Assembly (NCBI RefSeq): GCF_002214365.1
Contig: NZ_CP014854.1
Coordinates: 1,054,001 to 1,118,000, forward strand
Direction: 5' to 3'
Source of the DNA: Thermococcus celer Vu 13 = JCM 8558
Lineage (GTDB): Archaea > Methanobacteriota_B > Thermococci > Thermococcales > Thermococcaceae
DNA length: 64,000 nucleotides
How positions within the stretch are numbered: the stretch's first letter is position 1; each line of letters starts with the position of its first letter. Positions 1 to 9,915 of the stretch are shown piece by piece. Below the pieces are notes generated by a model that saw only the letters and a list, made by a program, of their open reading frames with translations, ran no database searches and had not been told where the DNA came from. Made by a program: the position numbers and the translations under genes.

Positions 1-195
1 TCTTTTCCTGCGGGTACTAAGATGTTTCAATTCCCCGCGTTCCCCCTCCCGACTGGGAGTGCGGCAAAAGCCGCGGGAGGTCCCATTCGGGAATCCCCGG
101 TTCGACGGCTGCCTGCGCCTCGCCGGGGCTTATCGCAGCTTGCCACGCCCTTCGTCGGCGCCCCGAGCCGAGCCATCCACCAGACGGCTTAGGTT
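1..195 (-). rRNA. 23S ribosomal RNA, 5' end only (partial)
   Basis: The reverse complement reads as the 5' domain of archaeal 23S rRNA: a CTAAGCCGTCTGGTGGATGG-type start, then the GCTCGGGGCGCCGACGAAGGG stretch. The gene runs off the left edge, so only about 195 nt are present. It lies downstream of 16S and tRNA-Ala in the same transcript. The exact mature 5' end (near 190-200) is inferred from the conserved start, not proven. Confidence 0.9.
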
Positions 196-324
196 CTCTG
201 CCCCCTACTCAGGGGGCTGGGCATTTTTTGGGTCAATCGGCCTGTGCACGGTCCTCATCGTGACCCCTGTTCGGGGTCTCGGACCCTTCCATCCCAAGCG
301 GGGCTTGGGATGTGCACCTCTTCG
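196..324 (-). other. tRNA-Ala to 23S transcribed spacer
   Basis: This spacer contains short GC-rich hairpins, for example ATCCCAAGC/GCTTGGGAT near 291-312 and GACCCC/GGGGTC near 261-278. They are likely pre-rRNA processing structures. No gene is visible here. Confidence 0.6.
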
Positions 325-401
325 TGGTGGACCGGCCGGGATTCGAACCCGGGGCCTTCGGCTTGCAAAGCCGACGCTCTCCCAGGCTGAGCTACCGGCC
401 C
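325..401 (-). tRNA. tRNA-Ala (anticodon TGC)
   Basis: The reverse complement folds as a full cloverleaf. The acceptor arm is GGGCCGG paired with CCGGTCC (one G-U). The D-arm is AGCTCAGCCTGGGAGAGC, the anticodon loop is CTTTGCAAG with TGC, and the T-arm contains GGTTCGAATCC. CCA is encoded at 325-327. A tRNA-Ala in the 16S-23S spacer is the normal euryarchaeal arrangement. Confidence 0.97.
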
Positions 402-407
402 ACGGAT

Positions 408-442
408 GGCAGGCCCGACATCCCTTAAACCCCCCGGACGGA
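408..442 (-). other. 3' arm of the pre-16S processing stem
   Basis: In RNA sense this segment is complementary to 1992-2026 on the other side of 16S. One run of 17 bases pairs perfectly (GGGATGTCGGGCCTGCC with its complement) and TCCGTCC pairs with GGACGGA. The interruption between them has the look of a bulge-helix-bulge site cut by EndA, whose gene is in this window (15969-16484). The cleavage position is inferred. Confidence 0.75.
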
Positions 443-454
443 CTTTCCGGCGAT

Positions 455-1940
<1,486 letters not shown>

Positions 1941-1991
1941 TGAGCAAGGAGTACGGCCGGTGGGACTTCCCTCAAGGGGAAGTACCAAATA

Positions 1992-2026
1992 TCCGTCCGG
2001 GGTTTAGTCGGGATGTCGGGCCTGCC
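1992..2026 (-). other. 5' arm of the pre-16S processing stem
   Basis: In RNA sense GGCAGGCCCGACATCCC pairs perfectly with the segment at 408-424, and GGACGGA pairs with 436-442. Together the arms enclose the whole 16S RNA. A GAC bulge next to a short UAAACCCC helix resembles an archaeal bulge-helix-bulge processing site. Confidence 0.75.
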
Positions 2027-2336
2027 TTACCCCCGAGGGGTCCGCCTTTCGGCGTTTCCTCGGGAGCGCACCTTTTTGTGACCCGGGCTGGAGGGCGGGG
2101 TTCATGGTTGGGTACTTTGCACCCTGTCCCCCCGACGCCGCCGTCATGGCGCCCGGGTTTCGTCGCGCCCTGTTCGGGCGCTCCACCCAATAGGCCGAAA
2201 CCCCCGCAGTGAAAAATTTTTGCAAAAACGTTCCGCGCTTCCCTTTTTGAAAAAGAAACCCTCAAAAACCCCGGGCCAATTTCGAAATTTTTAACATAAA
2301 AAAGGCAAAACCTCATGGGCTTGGGACGTGGCAAGC
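2027..2336 (-). promoter_or_regulatory. rRNA operon leader and promoter region
   Basis: About 310 bases separate the processing stem from prs, and I see no convincing protein gene. Positions 2027-2212 are very GC-rich and form nested hairpins in RNA sense. One has stem CCCGAGG/CCTCGGG around a GCCGAAAGGC cap (about 2030-2068). Another pairs GGGTTTCG with CGAAACCC (about 2159-2205) around GCGCCC-GAACA-GGGCGC. Positions 2213-2320 turn A/T-rich and should hold the strong rRNA promoter, but several TATA-like runs are present and I cannot choose one. I looked for SRP 7S RNA and RNase P RNA signatures and found neither. Confidence 0.6.
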
Positions 2337-3182
2337 TCACAGCCTCACCATCTCCGGCACCACGCTTATCCTGGAAACGGGGGTGGGTATGGTGTTGGTG
2401 ACCGCCAGCTCGTCGACGGCCCTGCTCACCCTCTCTATGGCCCCTTCGGCGAAGACCCCGTGCGTCGCCGCAACGAAGATCTTCCCGGCACCCATCTCCC
2501 TCAGCAGGTTGGCCGCCCGGATCATAGTTCCGCCGGTGCTTATGATGTCATCGACTATGAGCACGTTCCTTCCCCTGACGTCAACGTCAACCGGCTCCAT
2601 CCTGACCTCCGTCGGGGAGATACGGGTCTTGTGAAAGTGGCTGTACTCGAGGCCCAGCCTCTCGGCAACGGCCCTCGCCCTCCCGAGGGCACCTTTATCC
2701 GGGGCGAGGATCACCCCCTCACCGAGTTTCTCCCCGAAGTAATCCGCCATGACCCCCGCCGGTGAGAGGTTGACGGCCTTTCCGGGGAAGAACCCCAGCG
2801 TCCCGGGGTTGTGGAGGTCGAAGACGTAGAGCTCGTCGTAGTAGAGGCCAATTGTCCGGAGCACGGCCCTGACGCTCACAGGCTCGCCGTCCTTCGTCAC
2901 CCGGTCCTGTCTGGAGTAAGCAAGGTAAGGAACCACCGCGCGGAGCCTCTTGGCCCCGGCCTCGCGGAGGGCATCGGCGAGGAGGATAAGCTCGACCAGG
3001 TGCTCGTCCTGGGGCGCAAAGGTCGACTGAACGACCGTAACCCCTTCCCCATCCAGGGAACCGAGAACCCTGACGTATTTCTCGCCGTCCGGGAACTTCT
3101 TTATCTCAACGCCGAGGATCTCGCCGCCGAGGGCCCTTATCTCGTCCTCGAGGTGTTTACCGCCGCTTCCAACCGCGAACAT
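2337..3182 (-). CDS. prs: Ribose-phosphate pyrophosphokinase (PRPP synthase)
   Basis: Makes 5-phosphoribosyl-1-pyrophosphate from ribose 5-phosphate and ATP, feeding nucleotide, histidine and tryptophan synthesis in the cytoplasm. The 281-residue protein has the two-lobed phosphoribosyltransferase fold of the family. The catalytic-flap segment YSRQDR is at about residues 89-94, and the PRPP-binding loop [10 protein letters not shown] is at about 210-219. I chose the ATG giving MFAVGSGG because a GGTGA Shine-Dalgarno sits about 5 nt upstream; a GTG and an ATG up to 9 nt earlier are possible. The length is typical of the short archaeal form. It ends about 400 bases from 16S and is transcribed toward it. 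Confidence 0.96.
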   Translation of the reverse strand: MFAVGSGGKHLEDEIRALGGEILGVEIKKFPDGEKYVRVLGSLDGEGVTVVQSTFAPQDEHLVELILLADALREAGAKRLRAVVPYLAYSRQDRVTKDGEPVSVRAVLRTIGLYYDELYVFDLHNPGTLGFFPGKAVNLSPAGVMADYFGEKLGEGVILAPDKGALGRARAVAERLGLEYSHFHKTRISPTEVRMEPVDVDVRGRNVLIVDDIISTGGTMIRAANLLREMGAGKIFVAATHGVFAEGAIERVSRAVDELAVTNTIPTPVSRISVVPEMVRL

Positions 3183-3218
3183 GGGCATCACCTTTTGCCG
3201 TTGAGGTGTCCAATTCAG

Positions 3219-3231
3219 ACCTTATAAAACC
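3219..3231 (-). promoter_or_regulatory. TATA box for prs
   Basis: On the minus strand the sequence reads GGTTTTATAAG, about 37-49 nt upstream of the prs ATG. That predicts a leader of roughly 15-20 nt containing the GGTGA. The box abuts the end of the upstream DUF1614 gene, so prs can be transcribed independently of it. Confidence 0.6.
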
Positions 3232-3235
3232 ACCG

Positions 3236-3940
3236 TCATACCAGAAGGACGGCAATGAGGCCCGCGAGGAATATGCCGTCGAAGGTTCCGGCGCCGCCTA
3301 TGCTGACCATGGGTGCCCCGAGGTTCTTGATCCTCTTCCAGTTCATCAGATCCGCGCCTATGAGAACGCCCATCGTCCCGCTGACGTAGGCGACGAGGGC
3401 GGGATCACCGTCCCCCAGGAACCATCCGAGGATCACAGCTATAACCGGGGGCAGGAACATCGGCATGGCTATGCCGAGGCCCCTAACGGGTCTGGCGAAG
3501 GCGTGGCTGAAGAGGGCCGCTATCAGGGTGGCCAGAAGCGCGTTAAAGAGAAGGGCAAACCGGCCGAGGTAGAGTAGCCTGAAGACCTCGTAGAGGACGA
3601 CGCTGAGGGGGACGAGGGCACCGCCAACGTTTACCGCTATCACCACCTTCCTCTCGGCCCAGTCGAAATAGGGAACGGGGTAGAGGATGCCGAAGAAGCG
3701 AACCTCCCTCAAACCAATTACCGGCTCGTAGGTGGTCTCCTCGGCTATGGGGATGTTGATGAAGCTACCGAGGAGTGAGAAAAGAAAGAGGGTGTAGGCA
3801 ACTTCCGGAGGTATTCCAAGCCTCTCAAAGGCGACCATCACGGCGCTCGAAAACATGATAAAGACCGCGAGGAACAGAACGAACATCACCAGGAGAACCG
3901 GAATTGAAACGGGAGGGATTATGAAATGCCTTCTACCCAT
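3236..3940 (-). CDS. DUF1614 family membrane protein
   Basis: An integral membrane protein of 234 residues with about six to seven hydrophobic segments. The first is at about residues 10-35 and the last at the C-terminus. The closing segment, with SGTMGVLIGADLMNW and GGAGTFDGIF, is what I recognise as the DUF1614 signature. It has polar and charged residues (D, N) inside membrane stretches, which hints at transport or an intramembrane active site, but no function is established. The ATG at 3940 has a GGTGATGGA Shine-Dalgarno. It lies upstream of prs in the same direction, but prs appears to have its own promoter. Confidence 0.8.
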   Translation of the reverse strand: MGRRHFIIPPVSIPVLLVMFVLFLAVFIMFSSAVMVAFERLGIPPEVAYTLFLFSLLGSFINIPIAEETTYEPVIGLREVRFFGILYPVPYFDWAERKVVIAVNVGGALVPLSVVLYEVFRLLYLGRFALLFNALLATLIAALFSHAFARPVRGLGIAMPMFLPPVIAVILGWFLGDGDPALVAYVSGTMGVLIGADLMNWKRIKNLGAPMVSIGGAGTFDGIFLAGLIAVLLV

Positions 3941-3990
3941 CTTCCATCACCGTGTTGATCGGAACTCACACATCAGGAATATACGCTCCG

Positions 3991-4004
3991 GATGATTTAA
4001 ATCC
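3991..4004 (-). promoter_or_regulatory. TATA box for the DUF1614 gene
   Basis: On the minus strand GGATTTAAATCATC lies about 50-60 nt upstream of the ATG at 3940, with an A/T-rich core typical of Thermococcales promoters. The spacing leaves a leader of about 25-35 nt. Confidence 0.45.
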
Positions 4005-4088
4005 TTGACGGCTATCGATACCACGGGAATAGGATACACCGGTGAAGTTTTCCCGGGCCGTCAAAACCCACCGGAACCCCGACGAAAA

Positions 4089-4097
4089 ACTTTAAGT
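4089..4097 (+). promoter_or_regulatory. TATA box for the UPF0173 hydrolase-radB pair
   Basis: AAAAACTTTAAGTCC is a BRE-TATA-like element about 40 nt upstream of the ATG at 4133. A strong AAGGAGGT Shine-Dalgarno follows at 4118-4125. Confidence 0.6.
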
Positions 4098-4132
4098 CCA
4101 CCTCAACCAAGCAACGAAAGGAGGTATAACCG

Positions 4133-4768
4133 ATGAGGATTATCTGGTATGGACACGCGTGCTTCTGGGTCGAGACGAAGGGCGTGAGACTGCTCATCGA
4201 CCCGTATCCTGAGGTTGACGACGACAGAATCGGAGAGGTCGACTACATACTGATAACCCACGAGCACGTTGACCACTACGGCAAGGTCGAGCTGCTCTCA
4301 AGGCTGAGAAACGCGACGGTGATTGGACCGAAGCAGGTCTACCTGATGGCGATCAGCGACGGAATAACGAGGGCGAAGGAGATAGAGGAAGGGCAGACCA
4401 TAGAGCTCGAGAACGGCGTTAGAGTCACCGCCGTGTACGTGGAGCACCCATCCAGCCAGCACCCCCTGGGATACCTGATAGAGGGCGACAAGAGGGTCTT
4501 CCACACGGGGGACACGTACTCGACACCGATATTCCAGAAGCTTAGGGGAAAGGTCGACGTCCTCATGGTCCCCATCAGCGGGCGCTCAACGGCAAACGAG
4601 CGTGAGGCGGCGCAGATAGTGGAGGACATAAGGCCCAGGATCGTCATCCCGATGCACTACGGGGTCTACGGGGACGGAAGCGTCGAGAAGCTCCGGGAAG
4701 AGTTGAAAAAGAGGCGGGTCTGGACCATGGTCCGCCCCATGGAGCTCTACGAGGAGCTCACCTTGTAG
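4133..4768 (+). CDS. UPF0173-type metal-dependent hydrolase (metallo-beta-lactamase fold)
   Basis: A 211-residue single-domain metallo-beta-lactamase-fold protein. It starts with the family-typical WYGHACF strand at residues 5-11 and carries the metal-binding THEHVDH motif at about residues 42-48. A later His is in the FHTGDTY segment, and a final His is in IPMHYG near the end. Members of UPF0173 are predicted hydrolases with no settled substrate. The ATG is supported by a strong Shine-Dalgarno. The stop is followed after 11 nt by the radB ATG, so the two are probably cotranscribed. The context offers no clear metabolic hint. Confidence 0.85.
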   Translation: MRIIWYGHACFWVETKGVRLLIDPYPEVDDDRIGEVDYILITHEHVDHYGKVELLSRLRNATVIGPKQVYLMAISDGITRAKEIEEGQTIELENGVRVTAVYVEHPSSQHPLGYLIEGDKRVFHTGDTYSTPIFQKLRGKVDVLMVPISGRSTANEREAAQIVEDIRPRIVIPMHYGVYGDGSVEKLREELKKRRVWTMVRPMELYEELTL

Positions 4769-4779
4769 CGGTGGGTTGG

Positions 4780-5448
4780 ATGCTCACCACGGGAGTAGAG
4801 TCGCTCGACGGGCTTCTCGGCGGGGGCGTAGCCGAGGGCGTTCTGACGCAGGTTTACGGGAGTTTCGCCACCGGGAAGACAACCCTCGCGGTTCAGATTG
4901 GTCTCCTCAGCTCGAGAAAGGTCGCCTACGTCGACACGGAGGGCGGCTTCTCCCCGGAGAGGCTGAGCCAGATGGCGGAGGCGAGGGGGCTGGACCCCGA
5001 AGAGGCCCTTCAGAGGTTCATCCTCTTCACACCCGGGGATTTCAAGGAGCAGAGAAGGGTTATAGGGGGCCTGAAGAAGGTCGTCGACGGCTCCTTCTCC
5101 CTGGTGGTCGTGGATTCGCTGACGGCCCACTACCGCGCGGAGGAGCAGAGGAGGAACCTCAGCAACGAGCTGGCCAAGCAGCTCCAGGTTCTGCTGTTCA
5201 TAGCGCGGAAGAACCGAATCCCCGTTATCGTCATCAACCAGGTCCACTTCGACAGCAGGACCGGGAGGATGAGGGCCGTGGCGGAGCACACGCTCAACTA
5301 CCGCACCAAGGACATCCTCAGGCTGGACAAGCTCAACACGCCGGGACTACGGGTCGCGATACTCGAGAGGCACCGCTTTCGGCCGGAGGGGGGAATGGTC
5401 CACCTCAGGATAACGGATAGGGGTATCGAAGAATACCTGGTCAGGTGA
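4780..5448 (+). CDS. radB: DNA repair and recombination protein RadB
   Basis: A euryarchaeal RecA/RadA paralogue that modulates homologous recombination and is thought to help RadA. The protein is 222 residues, essentially just the ATPase core without the N-terminal helix-hairpin-helix domain of RadA, as expected for RadB. Walker A GSFATGKTT is at about residues 27-35, and the Walker B strand SLVVVDSLTAHY is at about 107-118. The ATG at 4780 (MLTTGVESLD) is preferred over the GTG at 4771 because a GGTG Shine-Dalgarno lies 6 nt before it and known RadBs start this way. A hairpin begins 7 nt after the stop. Confidence 0.95.
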   Translation: MLTTGVESLDGLLGGGVAEGVLTQVYGSFATGKTTLAVQIGLLSSRKVAYVDTEGGFSPERLSQMAEARGLDPEEALQRFILFTPGDFKEQRRVIGGLKKVVDGSFSLVVVDSLTAHYRAEEQRRNLSNELAKQLQVLLFIARKNRIPVIVINQVHFDSRTGRMRAVAEHTLNYRTKDILRLDKLNTPGLRVAILERHRFRPEGGMVHLRITDRGIEEYLVR

Positions 5449-5455
5449 AATATTG

Positions 5456-5491
5456 CCGAGTTGGTATATTACCGAATGGGTAATATCTCGG
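5456..5491 (+). other. Stem-loop directly after radB
   Basis: CCGAG pairs with CTCGG and ATATTACC pairs perfectly with GGTAATAT across a GAATG loop; a five-base bulge (TTGGT) sits on the 5' side. It starts 7 nt after the RadB stop. No U-tract follows, so it is not a classical terminator. It may protect the mRNA 3' end, act as a protein site in DNA, or be a relic. The rest of the 185-base gap to 5634 shows nothing I can name. Confidence 0.55.
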
Positions 5492-5633
5492 CGGGAAGAT
5501 CAGCGGCCTTTGATTTCGTTCTGCCAACAGACCAAACTGCTCTACTTGGACAGACAAGTAATAAGAAGTCCTCGATAGGAGAGACCACTTCTCACTGAAG
5601 TCAAAGAAAAGCAAAAAGAGTGGGGAGACGAAC

Positions 5634-7058
5634 CTAAACCCTGTCGTAAACTTCCTGGGCTATCCTGAGGACGGAGCGGTAGAGCTTCTCCGTGATGATA
5701 CCGTCCTCGTAGTGGGCCGCGAGTTTATCCTTGTCGACTATCTCCTTCTTGCCGTCGGGCCACTTAACTATATCCACCTCGAGGTCCACGTAGCGGGCCT
5801 CGTCGGGGTATATCTCCACCGGCGTGTTGATGTTGTAGTACTCGCCCTTGAGGTTCCCGTTTCTGTCGTAGTACCTGTGCACGAACCACCACTTCCCGGC
5901 CTCTATCTCGGTTATCGCGTAGTCACCGAACTCTATTGGGAGCTCGAGGCCGTCGTAGAACTTTCCGGGCTTGAGGTGGCGCTTGAAGGTTACCTTCAGG
6001 GGGTTCATAGAGACCTCTATTACCTCCCCGGGCCCTATCTTGACCCTCTGGCCGTCGGGCTTGTAGTGTTCAAGGCTGAAGAGCCACCCCTTTCTCGGCC
6101 CCTTGTTGGCTATGAGCGCCTCCCAGAAGCCTGCCTTCACCTTCCCGGCCTGCGCCGGAACCTTCGAGAGTATGCCCTCGGCTATCTCAACCGCGAAGCT
6201 CAGCTCCGGGTCGTGGGCCTTCAGCTGGTGGTGGCCCTCAACAGTTGGAACGACCCTGTTCCTTATCTCGTCGAGCTTCCTCTTTGCCCCTCCCCCGAAC
6301 TCAACCTCGTAGATGTTCCTGCCCTCGATGATGAGCGATGGGGCCGTGTGGGAGTCCGCCTTCCCCAGCCTCTCGGCCAGCTTGGAGAGCCTTATTATCT
6401 CGTCCCTGAGAGTGTTCCAGTCCTTGTAGGCCGCGGCGGTTCTCCAGAGGATCCCCCATTCACCGAGGTCTATGCTGAGACCGAGGATCCTGAGCCTCTC
6501 ACGCTCCTTCCCGTCCTTTATCTTCCGGGATATCTTGACGTGCCTCTGGGCACCAACGGGCTTCGGGATCAGAACCGCGTAATCGCCGGGAATGGTAACG
6601 GTGAGGCTGAGCTGGGGCAGGAGGTTGTGCTTCTTAACCTGAACGAGAACCTCGTCACCCTCGGCCGCGCGCGGTAGCTCCTTCGCCGGGATCGTCCCGA
6701 TGGCGCTCCCGATGTCCACGTAAACGTAGCGCTCGTCCTTCTTGACTATTATCCCCTTGTAGATACCGTAGAGCTGGTAGGGGAGCCTCCTGAAGAAGAC
6801 GTCCACGAGTTCGTCCTCAAGGGCGGCCTTAACCTCCTCAACCTTCGTTCCGACGAGGATAACCCCGTGGTGGTCCCTCTTGTCGTAAACGTCGACGTCG
6901 AACTCCTCGTAGGTCTTCTCGATGTTGAAGCGCTCGACGATTCTGTTGCTCGGCTGGGCAATGTCAAAGCCCCTCTCAAGGAACAGCTTCGTCAGGGCCG
7001 TTGAGTAGATGCCCCTAACCCGAACTGAAACTCCTGTGCCTGTAGACACCTTCACCAC
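5634..7058 (-). CDS. Probable ribonuclease FAU-1 (RNase E/G-like, AU-binding)
   Basis: An RNase E/G-related RNA-binding nuclease described from Pyrococcus furiosus, linked to rRNA maturation and AU-rich RNA binding. The 474-residue protein has an S1-like barrel near residues 80-155 ([18 protein letters not shown]...), a central RNase E/G-like region, and a C-terminal DUF402 domain from about 320 ([14 protein letters not shown]... through [15 protein letters not shown]). The start is a GTG; GTG codons one and three positions later are alternatives. Its 5' end overlaps the end of the upstream coiled-coil gene by 44 nt, which points to translational coupling. Confidence 0.9.
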   Translation of the reverse strand: MVKVSTGTGVSVRVRGIYSTALTKLFLERGFDIAQPSNRIVERFNIEKTYEEFDVDVYDKRDHHGVILVGTKVEEVKAALEDELVDVFFRRLPYQLYGIYKGIIVKKDERYVYVDIGSAIGTIPAKELPRAAEGDEVLVQVKKHNLLPQLSLTVTIPGDYAVLIPKPVGAQRHVKISRKIKDGKERERLRILGLSIDLGEWGILWRTAAAYKDWNTLRDEIIRLSKLAERLGKADSHTAPSLIIEGRNIYEVEFGGGAKRKLDEIRNRVVPTVEGHHQLKAHDPELSFAVEIAEGILSKVPAQAGKVKAGFWEALIANKGPRKGWLFSLEHYKPDGQRVKIGPGEVIEVSMNPLKVTFKRHLKPGKFYDGLELPIEFGDYAITEIEAGKWWFVHRYYDRNGNLKGEYYNINTPVEIYPDEARYVDLEVDIVKWPDGKKEIVDKDKLAAHYEDGIITEKLYRSVLRIAQEVYDRV

Positions 7059-7761
7059 CCCTCATCTTTTTTTCCACCACTCCCATGAGCGCGAGCCCCT
7101 CAAGTATCTCCCCGGCGTTCTCGACGCCGCTGAGCTTCTCAACGTTTCTCGCCTCCACCCAGAGCAGTCCTCTGGAGTGCCAGTTCCTCAACGCATCCTC
7201 AACCTTGTGAACGTCGCCCGGATGAGCGTACAGCCTGAACAGGAAAGCCTTCAGGGTCTCAAGCTCAACCTCAAGCCTCTTAACCTTTCCGAGTTCCTCC
7301 ATTATACCAGTGGGTACCTTTTTTTCCTTTTCGCCCTCGAAGAGCAGACTCAGCCCCTCAACCTCCCCGCGCATCTCTGCCAGCGCCTTCCTGACGGCGT
7401 AGTCGTAAATCCTGTGGAACTGCGCGACCCTGTCTATAGCGGTGGAGAGCTTCGTTCTCGTATCGTAGTCCTGTCCGCGGGTGAGAATGGACAGTATCTC
7501 CTCGAGGCGGAACTTCATCTGGTGCTCGTTGCGGTAGAGCTCCTTCGCCCCCTCCTCAACGCGACCCCCGATACCCCCAACCTCGCGGTAAAGGGCAGAC
7601 GCCAGCTCGAGCTTTTGCCCGGACAACGCGTAGAGTGCCCTTATCCTCTCCATAAGAACCTCAGGGTCCTTTTCCTCGTAGACACCCGGAAAATCCCGCT
7701 CAAAGGTGGAGTGAAGCTCCTCAAGCCGCGAAAGTTTCTCCTTAACCGCCCCAACGTCCAT
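7015..7761 (-). CDS. Uncharacterised coiled-coil protein upstream of FAU-1
   Basis: A 248-residue soluble protein I cannot assign to a named family. The sequence is rich in Glu, Lys, Leu and Arg in heptad-like spacing ([18 protein letters not shown] at the N-terminus, and about 90-200), so it is mostly helical, probably coiled coil. The last 50 residues, with [19 protein letters not shown], look like a small winged-helix-like end. It overlaps FAU-1 by 44 nt in the same direction, a conserved-looking pairing that suggests a partner or regulator of that RNase. This is inference from context only. Confidence 0.75.
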   Translation of the reverse strand: MDVGAVKEKLSRLEELHSTFERDFPGVYEEKDPEVLMERIRALYALSGQKLELASALYREVGGIGGRVEEGAKELYRNEHQMKFRLEEILSILTRGQDYDTRTKLSTAIDRVAQFHRIYDYAVRKALAEMRGEVEGLSLLFEGEKEKKVPTGIMEELGKVKRLEVELETLKAFLFRLYAHPGDVHKVEDALRNWHSRGLLWVEARNVEKLSGVENAGEILEGLALMGVVEKKMRGGEGVYRHRSFSSG

Positions 7762-7887
7762 GCGGAAACCCCCTGAGTTTATCCTTACTCCTTCCCCCTA
7801 CTTGTAGTTTTCGATGAGTCCGATTAAACAAAAGGGCTTACCCAAAAGCTTTTTTTAAGCTGGAATACTAACCATCCCGGTGGTTGA

Positions 7888-8814
7888 ATGACCCTCTACG
7901 ACCGCTTCGGCAGACCAGTGACGAACCTGAGGATCTCGGTAACCCAGGAGTGCAACTACTCGTGCTTCTTCTGCCACCGGGAGGGCCAGCGCTTCAGGGC
8001 GAGGCTCGAGCTCACCCCCGGGGAGATAGAGCGTATCGTAAGCGTGGCGTCGAGGCTCGGGATAAGGAAGGTCAAGCTCACGGGCGGCGAGCCCACCGTC
8101 AGGGGCGACATAATCGAGATCGTGAGACGGATAAAGCCCTATCTGGTGGACCTCTCCATGACGACCAACGGGAGCCGGCTGAGGGAACTGGCGAAGCCCC
8201 TGGCCAAGGCCGGTCTCAACAGGGTCAACGTCTCGCTCCACAGCCTCAAACCCGACGTGTACAAAAGGATAACCGGCGTTGACATGCTGGAAACAGTCCT
8301 CGAGGGTATAGAGGAGGCGGTGAGGTACCTCTCGCCCGTAAAGCTCAACATGACCGTCATGAAGGGACTCAACGAGGGCGAGATATGGGACATGGTGGAC
8401 TTCGCGGCGAGGACGGGGGCGATACTCCAGCTGATCGAGCTCGAGGCCCCGAGGGAGGTCGAGGAGACGGGGTTCTTCCGGAGGTACTTCTACCCGCTCA
8501 AACCGGTCGAGAGAAAGCTCGAGGAGATGGCCGTCGAGGTCCGCGAGAGGAGGATGCACCGCCGGAAGAAGTACTTCATCCCGACGGATCACGGGACGGC
8601 GGAGGTGGAGGTCGTCAGGGCCATGCACAACACCGTCTTCTGCGCCAACTGCACGCGGTTGCGGGTAACCTCCGACGGGAAGTTCAAGACGTGCCTCCTG
8701 AGGAACGACGATCTGATAGACTTCGTTACGGCCCTGCGGAAGGGGGCGAGCGATTCCGAGCTGATCGACATCATGAGGCGGGCCGTCCTAATCCGCGAGC
8801 CCTACTGGAAGTGA
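7888..8814 (+). CDS. moaA: GTP 3',8-cyclase MoaA (molybdenum cofactor biosynthesis)
   Basis: A radical-SAM enzyme that catalyses the first step of molybdopterin synthesis from GTP; in Thermococcales the cofactor mostly carries tungsten. The N-terminal SAM cluster motif is C22-x3-C26-x2-C29, followed by the GGEP motif at about residues 66-69. A second 4Fe-4S cluster is held by C252, C255 and C269 near the C-terminus. The length, 308 residues, is normal for archaeal MoaA. No other moa gene is adjacent. The ATG has a GGTGG-type Shine-Dalgarno, and a TATA-like CTTTTTTTA lies at about 7849-7858. Confidence 0.95.
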   Translation: MTLYDRFGRPVTNLRISVTQECNYSCFFCHREGQRFRARLELTPGEIERIVSVASRLGIRKVKLTGGEPTVRGDIIEIVRRIKPYLVDLSMTTNGSRLRELAKPLAKAGLNRVNVSLHSLKPDVYKRITGVDMLETVLEGIEEAVRYLSPVKLNMTVMKGLNEGEIWDMVDFAARTGAILQLIELEAPREVEETGFFRRYFYPLKPVERKLEEMAVEVRERRMHRRKKYFIPTDHGTAEVEVVRAMHNTVFCANCTRLRVTSDGKFKTCLLRNDDLIDFVTALRKGASDSELIDIMRRAVLIREPYWK

Positions 8815-8852
8815 GTTTTTAAAGTCCCTCTCCAACTCACGGCGGTGAGACG

Positions 8853-9863
8853 TTGCCGGCGATAAGGGTTGAGAAGCGGGAGGCGGAGGGGGTTAAGAGG
8901 AGGCTGAAGAAGCTGGGCCTCTACGATGGAAAGAGGCGGCCGAGAAGGGAAGGCGACTTCGTTCTCCTACCGGTCATCGACGACCCCCGGATCGAGGGGC
9001 TCGGCCACGAGGTTCTCCCGGTTGAGCTCCCGTTGAGGCCCGAGAGGCAGATATACAAAAACCTCGAGGACGTTTTGAGGGGGAGGTTGAGCGAGGAGGA
9101 GCTCGGATACCTCCGCCGGTACGACGTAATCGGCGACATAGCGGTCATTCAGATACCGCAGGAGCTCGAGCACCGGGTTGAAGAGGTCGTCTGGGGCCTG
9201 CGGAAGGTTCATCCATTCCTGAAGGTGGTGGCGAAGAAGGGCTTCCACGAGGGGGCCTTCAGGATAAGGGACTACTCGATAATCTGGGGTGAGAAAAGGC
9301 TGAAAACGGTCCACAGGGAGAACGGCGTTGAGATAAAGGTCGATTTGGGTAAGGCGTTCTTCAACCCGCGGATGAAGGGCGAGAGGTACCGCCTGGCCAA
9401 ACTCGTTCAGGATGGGGAGAGGATCCTCATTCCCTTCGCGGGCGTCCTGCCCTACGCCCTCGTCATAGCGCGATATAAAAAGGTGGAGATAACAGCCGTG
9501 GAGCTGAACAGGGACGCCTACGAGCTCGGCCTCGAGAACATCGAGCTGAACAGCAAGAGGCTGAGGGGAAAAATAGAGTTCATCCACGGCGACGCCTTCG
9601 AGGTCCTCCCCGAACTCCCAAGCTACGACCGCGTCGTAAGCCCCACCCCCCGTGGAGTTGACGCCCTGAGCTTAACCCTCTCCAGGGCCGAGCGCTGGCT
9701 CCACTACTACGACTTCGTCCACGAGGCGAAACTTGAATCCTTCAGGGAAAGGATCTTGGGCGAGTGCCGGAAACTGGGAAGGAACTGCGGGGTTAAGGTC
9801 AAGCGGGTGAGCGACTTCAAGCCGCACGTCTTCAAGGTCTGCGCGGACGTGAGGATTGGGTGA
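8853..9863 (+). CDS. taw22: tRNA G37 methyltransferase Trm5a/Taw22 (wyosine pathway)
   Basis: Class I SAM methyltransferase of the Trm5 family. The Pyrococcus abyssi Trm5a type makes m1G37 and also methylates C7 of imG-14 in tRNA-Phe. The sequence closely follows that type: RPERQIYKNLEDVL near residue 65, FFNPRMKGERYRLA near 170, the SAM site IPFAGVLPYALVIA near 192-205, and SPTPRGVDALSLTLS near 268-282. The SPTP(K/R)G active-site variant distinguishes Trm5a from Trm5b. The start is TTG, with GGTGA 4 nt before it. A TATA-like TTTTTAAAG overlaps the moaA stop, so it has its own promoter. Confidence 0.93.
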   Translation: MPAIRVEKREAEGVKRRLKKLGLYDGKRRPRREGDFVLLPVIDDPRIEGLGHEVLPVELPLRPERQIYKNLEDVLRGRLSEEELGYLRRYDVIGDIAVIQIPQELEHRVEEVVWGLRKVHPFLKVVAKKGFHEGAFRIRDYSIIWGEKRLKTVHRENGVEIKVDLGKAFFNPRMKGERYRLAKLVQDGERILIPFAGVLPYALVIARYKKVEITAVELNRDAYELGLENIELNSKRLRGKIEFIHGDAFEVLPELPSYDRVVSPTPRGVDALSLTLSRAERWLHYYDFVHEAKLESFRERILGECRKLGRNCGVKVKRVSDFKPHVFKVCADVRIG

Positions 9864-9915
9864 AGCTTTGACCTCACCTGAACTAAAGGAGAGGATGGAA
9901 AAACCGCGGGAAGAA

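Noticed and set aside
2027-2212. SRP 7S RNA or RNase P RNA upstream of 16S
   Set aside because: The helix-8 GGAA/AGCAG motif of SRP RNA and the GAGGAAAGTCC and related cores of RNase P RNA are not found.
5476-5600. 41-codon frame after radB
   Set aside because: No Shine-Dalgarno, it begins inside the stem-loop, and it has no recognisable features.
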